Origin: Anastrepha obliqua
Taxonomy: Eukaryota > Arthropoda > Insecta > Diptera > Tephritidae
Length of the DNA stretch: 64,000 nt
Reading direction: 5' to 3'
Assembly (NCBI RefSeq): GCF_027943255.1
Contig: NC_072893.1
Location: 35,796,001-35,860,000 of the forward strand
The notes under the pieces were generated by a model that was not told the DNA's origin, did not search any database, and saw only the letters and a list, made by a program, of their open reading frames with translations. Positions 56,100 through 64,000 of the stretch are shown piece by piece. Every line of letters begins with the position of its first letter. Within the stretch, counting starts at the first letter, position 1. Position numbers and translations under genes: made by a program.

Positions 56100-56422
56100 A
56101 AGGGTGGTTAAGTTTCAAGGGCCGGTATTGATTGAATAAATTACAATTTTTTTATGAAGTTATTGGCATTTCTCTTTATTATGATAATATTGGTACGGCA
56201 CAATTATGCATGAAATAAAATATGCATTGCGATATGCATTTTGATTTGAACGCCCATTTTCATAATAAGCCTGAATAACTTTACCGCGTTGCTCGATTGT
56301 GTATCTTCCCATGGTTCAAATTGAATTAGTCTGAGATGAAAAAATGTCACATAAAATGCAGAAAAACCTTGATGTTTAGGTATAGTTCACATTCAACATC
56401 GGCCCTTGAAATTTAACCACTT
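56100..56422 (-). mobile_element. Short DD41D-type derivative
   Basis: The left end AAGGGTGGTTAAGTTTCAAG with TA (56098-56099) and the right end GGCCCTTGAAATTTAACCAC are inverted repeats of the family at 9812-12064. The last bases of the right end are lost. A start codon region (reverse of CTCGATTGTGTATCTTCCCA near 56295) remains, and the rest of the gene is deleted. Confidence 0.8.
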
Positions 56423-56480
56423 GATTAGTACTGAGCTCATTTAATTAGCACCAGACCCTCAGGCCCAGGTAGATTTAATA

Positions 56481-56687
56481 TTAGTTTCTAATCACAGAAA
56501 CAAGCCCGAAATTTAATTGCCGATAAGCGCTAGCCAGCGAGGTTTCCTTGATAACTTCGGGAAAGGATTGACAAACAGCAGCATTTGCCTCCACCTTCTC
56601 ACACACCACACCTGAAAATTGGGTGTAGCTTTCAGCGATTACTACAAAAGCAGCAGCGGTGAAAATTAGTAGCAGGCAGTTCAACAC
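56481..56687 (-). CDS. Doubtful small secreted protein or pseudogene
   Basis: The minus-strand frame reads LNCLLLIFTAAAFVVIAES, a good signal peptide with a plausible cleavage site. About 48 residues with two cysteines follow (SGVVCEKVEANAAVCQSFPE). There is no ATG in this frame: it would need a GTG, a one-base change near 56688 (ATGTGTTG lies there in another frame), or an upstream exon. The closest alternatives are a decayed gene and a chance ORF. I do not recognise the family. Confidence 0.25.
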   Translation of the reverse strand: MLNCLLLIFTAAAFVVIAESYTQFSGVVCEKVEANAAVCQSFPEVIKETSLASAYRQLNFGLVSVIRN

Positions 56688-56711
56688 ATTTTGCGTAGAT
56701 GCCCAGCATTA

Positions 56712-57257
56712 AAGAGGGAAAGGAGCATCACTTCTTGGAGCGTTTAAGTATGATTCCATCTATAGTTTACCGAATCGTACCCTCCACAACGTTTTCAACT
56801 AGATCAACTGCCCTGGTTAATTTAAACACAGTCAATTGGGGATTTGGGCATGAATACTTAATAAGGCATTGAATCCTTTCGCCCACCCACTTTATTTAAC
56901 CTGGGGTATCAAATGTATTGGAAAATTACGAAATTTGCAGAAATTCGTAACTCTTCCTTACAAAACTTAAAAAGGTGTCCTGTTCTGTTATTTTTGTCAG
57001 ATTTATGTCGAGAAATTCACGGATCCTGAAATCCTTAAATAGAGTACTTCTTGGCACTAAATAGAGGCACTACTATTTTTTTCTCCAAAATAAAAAATTA
57101 ATTTTACATCCTTTAGGTTTAAGCTTGAAACCTTTAAGGTCCGTTTTTCTGTATTAAAATTTTAAACTACAAATTGACCGTTTAAACTTGGTTTTCTCGT
57201 TACTTTCTATTGTCTATTTATTTGTGATTTTCTAGGCAAAAACAAAAGTTGTTGAAA
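56712..57257. other. No gene recognised
   Basis: AT-rich spacer. No exon, repeat or element end is recognised before the satellite. Confidence 0.4.
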
Positions 57258-60200
57258 TATTTGGAGGCGTGGCTCCTCCCATACTAACTTAAACTTCCAT
57301 ACTGCAAATCTCTAGAAGTACTTGTTATAGAGTACTGAAATTTGGTACGAAGACACACATTGACAATTCGATATCCATGGAGAAAAATTGTAGTCATTGG
57401 AGAAAAGGGCATGGCACCTCCCATACAAACTGAAATGTCCATCCAGGATATCTCTGGAAGAACTTGTGCTAGAGTACTGAAATTTGGTACGAAGACACAC
57501 ATTGACAATTCGATATCCATGGAGAAAAATTGTAGTCATTGGAGAAAAGGGCATGGCACCTCCCATACAAACTGAAATGTCCATCCAGGATATCTCTGGA
57601 AGAACTTGTGCTAGAGTACTGAAGTTTGGTATGAAGACACACATTGACAATTCCATATCCATGGAGAAAAATAGTAGTCATTGGAGAAAAGGGCATGGCC
57701 CCTCCCATACAAACTGAAATGTACATACTGCATATCTCTGGAAGAACTTGTGCTAGAAATTTGGTATGAAGGCACACATTGACAATTCCATATCCATGGA
57801 GAAAAATAGTAGTCATTGGAGAAAAGGGCATGGCACCTCCCATACAAACTGAAATGTACATACTGCATATCTCTGGAAGTACTTGTGCTAGAGTACTGAA
57901 ATTTGGTATGAAGGCACACATTGACAATTCCATATCCATGGATAAAAATGGTAGTCATTGGAGAAAAGGGCATGGCACCTCCCATACAAACTGAAATGTA
58001 CATACTGCATATCTCTGGAAGAACTTGTGCTAGAAATTTGGTATGAAGACACACATTGACAATTCCATATCCATGGAGAAAAATAGTAGTCATTGGAGAA
58101 AAGGGCATGGCCCCTCCCATACAAACTGAAATGTACATACTGCATATCTCTGGAAGAACTTGTGCTAGAGTACTGAAATTTGGTATGAAGACACACATTG
58201 GCAATTCCATGGAGAAAAATAGTAGTCATTGGAGAAAAGGGCATGGCACCTCCCATACAAACTGAAATGTACATACTGCATATCTCTGGAAGAACTTGTG
58301 CTAGAGTACTGAAATTTGGTATGAAGACACACATTGACAATTCCATATCCATGGAGAAAAATGGTAGTCATTGGAGAAAAGGGCATGGCACCTCCCATAC
58401 AAACTGAAATGTACATACTGCATATATCTGGAAGAACTTGTGCTAGAGTACTGAAATTTGGTATGAAGACACACATTGGCAATTCCATATCTATGGAGAA
58501 AAATGGTAGTCATTGGAGAAAAGGGCATGGCACCTCCCATACAAACTGAAATGTACATACTGCATATCTCTGGAAGTACTTGTGCTAGAGTACTGAAATT
58601 TGGTATGAAGACACACATTGACAATTTCATATCCATGGAGAAAAATGGTAGTCATTGGAGAAAAGGGCATGGCACCTCCCATACAAACAGAAATGTACAT
58701 ACTGCATATCTCTGGAAGAACTTGTGCTAGAGTACTGAAATTTGGTATGAAGACACACATTGACAATTCCATATCCATGGAGAAAAATGGTAGTCATTGG
58801 AGAAAAGGGCATGGCACCTCCCATACAAACTGAAATGTACATACTGCATATCTCTGGAAGAACTTGTGCTAGAGTACTGAAATTTGGTATGAAGACACAC
58901 ATTGACAATTCCATATCCATGGAGAAAAATAGTAGTCATTGGAGAAAAGGGCATGGCACCTCCCATACAAACTGAAATATACATACTGCATATCTCTGGA
59001 AGAACTTGTGCTAGAAATTTGGTATGAAGGCACACATTGACAATTCCATATCCATGGAGAAAAATAGTAGTCATTGGAGAAAAGGGCATGGCCCCTCCCA
59101 TACAAACTGAAATGTACATACTGCATATCTCTGGAAGTACTTGTGCTAGAGTACTGAAATTTGGTATGAAGACACACATTGACAATTTCATATCCATGGA
59201 GAAAAATGGTAGTCATTGGAGAAAAGGGCATGGCACCTCCCATACAAACAGAAATGTACATACTGCATATCTCTGGAAGAACTTGTGCTAGAGTACTGAA
59301 ATTTGGTATGAAGACACACATTGACAATTCCATATCCATGGAGAAAAATGGTAGTCATTGGAGAAAAGGGCATGGCACCTCCCATACAAACTGAAATGTA
59401 CATACTGCATATCTCTGGAAGAACTTGTGCTAGAGTACTGAAATTTGGTATGAAGACACACATTGGCAATTCCATATCCATGGAGAAAAATGGTAGTCAT
59501 TGGAGAAAAGGGCATGGCACCTCCCATACAAACAGAAATGTACATACTGCATATCTCTGGAAGAACTTGTGCTAGAGTACTGAAATTTGGTATGAAGACA
59601 CACATTGACAATTCCATATCCATGGAGAAAAATGGTAGTCATTGGAGAAAAGGGCATGGCACCTCCCATACAAACTGAAATGTACATACTGCATATCTCT
59701 GGAAGAACTTGTGCTAGAGTACTGAAATTTGGTATGAAGACACACATTGACAATTCCATATCCATGGAGAAAAATGGTAGTCATTGGAGAAAAGGGCATG
59801 GCACCTCCCATACAAACTGAAATGTACATACTGCATATCTCTGGAAGAACTTGTGCTAGAGTACTGAAATTTGGTATGAAGACACACATTGACAATTCCA
59901 TATCCATGGAGAAAAATGGTAGTCATTGGAGAATAGGGCATGGCACCTCCCATACAAACTGAAATGTACATACTGCATATATCTGGAAGAACTTGTGCTA
60001 GAGTACTGAAATTTGGTATGAAGACACACATTGACAATTCCATATCCATGGAGAAAAATAGTAGTCATTGGAGAAAAGGGCATGGCACCTCCCATACAAA
60101 CTGAAATGTACATACTGCATATCTCTGGAAGAACTTGTGCTAGAAATTTGGTATGAAGGCACACATTGACAATTCCATATCCATGGAGAAAAATAGTAGT

Positions 60201-62232
60201 CATTGGAGAAAAGGGCATGGCCCCTCCCATACAAACTGAAATGTACATACTGCATATCTCTGGAAGTACTTGTGCTAGAGTACTGAAATTTGGTATGAAG
60301 ACACACATTGACAATTTCATATCCATGTAGAAAAATGGTAGTCATTGGAGAAAAGGGCATGGCACCTCCCATACAAACAGAAATGTACATACTGCATATC
60401 TCTGGAAGAACTTGTGCTAGAGTACTGAAATTTGGTATGAAGACACACATTGACAATTCCATATCCATGGAGAAAAATGGTAGTCATTGGAGAAAAGGGC
60501 ATGGCACCTCCCATACAAACTGAAATGTACATACTGCATATCTCTGGAAGAACTTGTGCTAGAGTACTGAAATTTGGTATGAAGACACACATTGACAATT
60601 CCATATCCATGGAGAAAAATGGTAGTCATTGGAGAAAAGGGCATGGCACCTCCCATACAAACTGAAATGTACATACTGCATATATCTGGAAGAACTTGTG
60701 CTAGAGTACTGAAATTTGGTATGAAGACACACATTGGCAATTCCATATCCATGGAGAAAAATGGTAGTCATTGGAGAAAAGGGCATGGCACCTCCCATAC
60801 AAACTGAAATGTACATACTGCATATCTCTGGAAGTACTTGTGCTAGAGTACTGAAATTTGGTATGAAGACACACATTGACAATTTCATATCCATGGAGAA
60901 AAATGGTAGTCATTGGAGAAAAGGGCATGGCACCTCCCATACAAACAGAAATGTACATACTGCATATCTCTGGAAGAACTTGTGCTAGAGTACTGAAATT
61001 TGGTATGAAGACACACATTGACAATTCCATATCCATGGAGAAAAATGGTAGTCATTGGAGAAAAGGGCATGGCACCTCCCATACAAACTGAAATGTACAT
61101 ACTGCATATCTCTGGAAGTACTTGTGCTAGAGTACTGAAATTTGGTATGAAGGCACACATTGACAATTCCATATCCATGGAGAAAAATGGTAGTCATTGG
61201 AGAAAAGGGCATGGCACCTCCCATACAAACTGAAATGTACATACTGCATATCTCTGGAAGAACTTGTGCTAGAAATTTGGTATGAAGACACACATTGACA
61301 ATTCCATATCCATGGAGAAAAATAGTAGTCATTGGAGAAAAGGGCATGGCACCTCCCATACAAACTGAAATGTACATACTGCATATCTCTGGAAGAACTT
61401 GTGCTAGAGTACTGAAATTTGGTATGAAGACACACATTGACAATTCCATGGAGAAAAATGGTAGTCATTGGAGAAAAGGGCATGGCACCTCCCATACAAA
61501 CTGAAATGTACATACTGCATATCTCTGGAAGAACTTGTGCTAGAGTACTGAAATTTGGTATGAAGACACACATTGGCAATTCCATATCCATGGAGAAAAA
61601 TGGTAGTCATTGGAGAAAAGGGCATGGCACCTCCCATACAAACTGAAATGTACATACTGCATATCTCTGGAAGTACTTGCGCTAGAGTACTGAAATTTGG
61701 TATGAAGACACACATTGACAATTTCATATCCATGGAGAAAAATGGTAGTCATTGGAGAAAAGGGCATGGCACCTCCCATACAAACAGAAATGTACATACT
61801 GCATATCTCTGGAAGAACTTGTGCTAGAAATTTGGTATGAAGACACACATTGACAATTCCCTATCCATGGAGAAAAATAGTAGTCATTGGAGAAAAGGGC
61901 ATGGCCCCTCCCATACAAACTGAAATGTACATACTGCATATCTCTGGAAGAACTTGTGCTAGAGTACTGAAATTTGGTATGAAGACACACATTGACAATT
62001 CCATATCCATGGAGAAAAATGGTAGTCATTGGAGAAAAGGGCATGGCACCTCCCATACAAACTGAAATGTACATACTGCATATCTCTGGAAGAACTTGTG
62101 CTAGAGTACTGAAATTTGGTATGAAGACACACATTGGCAATTCCATATCCATGGAGAAAAATGGTAGTCATTGGAGAAAAGGGCATGGCACCTCCCATAC
62201 AAACTGAAATGTCCATACTGCATATCTCTGAG
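57258..62232. repeat. Tandem satellite array, about 35 monomers of about 142 bp
   Basis: The main unit is 142 bp and contains GAAATTTGGTATGAAGACAC, CCATATCCATGGAGAAAAA, TGGAGAAAAGGGCATGGCAC and CATACTGCATATCTCTGGAA. Variant units of 135 bp lack 7 bp (GAGTACT), at about 57751, 58028, 59011, 60140, 61269 and 61822. Units of 136 bp lack ATATCC, near 58205 and 61445. The outer left units are most diverged (ACGAAG, TTCGATATCC, GTCCATCCAGG), and the centre is homogeneous. 142 is not a multiple of 3, so the many open frames on both strands change frame at each unit and are not genes. Confidence 0.95.
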
Positions 62233-62660
62233 GTAGGAAGACACATTTATCAAAGAACCTACACACTACTGCCCATATACATATTTAGCAAGAACAGTTA
62301 AGCAAATCGTCATGCCGCTTAACATTCTCCCACTGCCTTGCGTACGCTAAGCTTTACTCGGCCCCCCCTACTACTCTACTACGGTACAGTGTCAATCGTA
62401 GACTGCTTGGCGTCACAATTGTAAAACCCACTTTTGCCCATGTTAACGACTGCAATACACACATACTTTAAATGAAATGTCAGCATAGACTTACAAACGC
62501 ACCATACACACATACATACGAGTATTTGAGTACCTCACGTACTTTGTGATTAAGCCATTTTTTTTTTGTTGCTAACTTTTTTTTGTAAATATTTTATGAA
62601 AAGAATAGTTTGTTCTATAAGAAAGCCTTATAAATAAAAGTTCTAAACATGGTAGAATCT
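62233..62660. other. No gene recognised
   Basis: Spacer between the satellite and the next TTAA element, with no supported feature. Confidence 0.4.
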
Positions 62661-62664
62661 TTAA

Positions 62665-63250
62665 GGGCGGAGCCTGCTTTAGAGGCTTCAAAAAATCGAT
62701 TTTTTCGTGGATTTTTTTGGGAAGGAAAGAAATATTCGATTGAAACGAAACTTTCAGGTTTCATTGTTATATATTTCAGCACTCTTCTTAAATTTTTTTA
62801 TTAAAATATATGTCATATTATGCCTGGCACAAGCATTTTGCCGAGGCGCCTCGAGTGTGCATGCGTCGTGCGGCGGGAAAGATGCAGGTCGCAATTTTCA
62901 TTTGAAATCAGAAACCCAAAAACATTTTTATTTTAGTATAGTATAGCTTCTAGTTAAACCAAGAGAGAATTGAATTCCGAATACAATCAATGTAATCTCG
63001 TTTCGATAGGACGTTTAAGTTTTTCCCTATCTTTCCCGCCAATTAGGAATAATCGTAAAAATAAAAAATCGCAGTTCGAGCGATCCGGCCGCTCGTATAA
63101 CTGCTCGACGCTTGCTCACAATTTCTTCTGTAACTCTGAAAATATTTTGGATTTGCTTCTGAAATTTTGAGGACATATTCTTGGATAGTTTGGGAAGACA
63201 TTTATGCAAAAGAAATCGATTTTTTCAAGCCTCTAACGCAGGCTCTCCCC
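62665..63250. mobile_element. 586-bp TTAA-flanked non-autonomous element
   Basis: TTAA at 62661-62664 and 63251-63254 flanks inverted ends of about 40 bp: left GGGCGGAGCCTGCTTTAGAG, reversed right GGGGAGAGCCTGCGTTAGAG. Both continue GCTT.AAAAAATCGATTT. The ends differ from those of the 28728-29442 element, so it is another family using TTAA. There is no transposase gene. Confidence 0.8.
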
Positions 63251-63254
63251 TTAA

Positions 63255-63719
63255 AGTATAGACTCTCGGGCACGTGCTTTATATAGAAGAAAATAGTCAA
63301 CGTTGTATGTAAACAAAAATCGTTAAAAATCAATGCGACTTTTGAGCGACTTCAAACTTTCACCTTATTATACTGAAATTGAATGGACTATAAAACTGTA
63401 TACCCGAAAGCTTTCTAAAAATTTTGTTGCAGCTTTTTGCACTTTATTTAATTTTTATAAATTTAACACAAAATTTGAACTTTGCTTCATAAGATTTGTG
63501 TTATAAAATGAACTATATTTTCATACAAACTGTATTTTAGCGAATGCTCACCACTTTTGTTTTTCTACAGAAGAAAACTCTCACAACCGTCAGCAAACAA
63601 AATTTTCAAAAAAATTGTTAGTCACTTGAAACTTTCACTTTACCATATCAAAACTCAGTGAGCTCTTAAGTCGCATATCTAAACATTTTCCAGAAATTCT
63701 GTTTGTATTCAGGAGTACA
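63255..63719. other. No gene recognised
   Basis: AT-rich spacer with repeated CTTCAAACTTTCAC-like segments (near 63350 and 63625), possibly a diverged short duplication. Confidence 0.4.
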
Positions 63720-64000
63720 TCCTTACTCTGCTTAAAGTAAAAACTCCTCACAAACATAATTCCAGCGGAATTATCAAAACACGGTATGTGCGAAGAGCCA
63801 CAAGGCTTCCGGAAACACAAAACGACTATGGATGCCATATTCACGATGAGGCATATCATAGAAAAATCGTTGAAATACAACAAACCAGCCTATCTATGCT
63901 TTGTAGGCCTTACTTAATCTTTCAACAGGGTCAAACTAAAAGGCTTGATAGAGTTGCTCAGCAAAAAAAAAAAAATTTGTTGCACAAAATAATTTGGAAA
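63720..64000 (+). mobile_element. Non-LTR reverse transcriptase fragment, running off the window
   Basis: The plus strand reads CEEPQGFRKHKTTMDAIFTM, RHIIEKSLKYNKPAYLCF, then VGLT, a stop, and SFNRVKLKGLIELLS. This is the RT region around the first catalytic Asp (normally Asp in the CF.DLTKAFD segment, here Gly). It is broken and lacks the Asp, so it is inactive. Whether more follows cannot be seen. Confidence 0.7.

Noticed and set aside
57258..62232. Possible CRISPR-like array
   Set aside because: The whole unit repeats, with no unique spacers, and the context is a eukaryotic genome.
57284..62246. Dozens of overlapping ORFs up to 199 codons on both strands in the satellite
   Set aside because: They repeat with the 142-bp period, change frame from unit to unit and exist on both strands. 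They are products of repeat composition.

Overview
The window looks like nuclear DNA of a higher (schizophoran) fly, most likely a tephritid fruit fly. The grounds are a Toll-1-class receptor, mauritiana-type and other mariners, DD41D and DD37D elements, a LOA-type retrotransposon with RNase H, AT-rich spacers and TGT/CAA-rich runs. The species is inference; no single marker fixes it. Very little is host gene. The rest is a dense, layered mobile-element landscape.

Host genes. A single-exon Toll-family receptor (14310-16583, +) is the only complete, clearly recognisable host gene. An unrecognised, probably secreted protein has its last two exons at 6144-6519 and 6619-6855 (+), preceded by a large TATCCA hexanucleotide array (about 5430-6110) that probably lies in its intron. 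A small ORF with a signal-like N-terminus (56481-56687, -) is doubtful.

Mobile elements. 0-5 kb: decayed RTE-like and R1/LOA-like retrotransposon pieces, a 62-bp-arm palindrome and a DD41D transposase remnant. 7.8-13.6 kb: a TTAA MITE, a DD41D derivative carrying a 1.77-kb hAT element with a perfect 8-bp duplication, and a LOA-like 3' fragment. 16.8-25 kb: jockey/CR1-like and I-like retrotransposon fragments; the I-like one is split by a 3.1-kb transposon with about 183-bp terminal inverted repeats, 4-bp duplication and a degenerate DDE-like transposase (best candidate Chapaev/CMC). 25-31 kb: mariner pieces, a 461-bp MITE with 8-bp duplication, a DD37D (maT-like) element containing a DD41D derivative, a 715-bp TTAA element and a second DD41D derivative with the same internal deletion. 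31.8-39.3 kb: interleaved retrotransposon fragments, a DD37D deletion derivative and a nearly intact mauritiana-type mariner. 41-46.4 kb: an apparently full-length LOA-like retrotransposon with both ORFs open, sitting in a TTAACTT-rich repeat. 47.7-56.4 kb: more mariner, maT, Tc1-like and MITE copies.

Satellite. 57.26-62.23 kb is a tandem array of about 35 monomers of about 142 bp with regular short variants and evidence of an eight-monomer higher-order period of 1129 bp.

The components do not form a pathway. The order of insertion can be read in several places: I-like element, then Chapaev-like; maT, then DD41D and an edge MITE; DD41D, then hAT; family-3 retrotransposon, then mariner; TTAACTT repeat, then LOA. 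Most transposase genes are broken; the LOA-like element and the 37.7-kb mariner are the youngest-looking.
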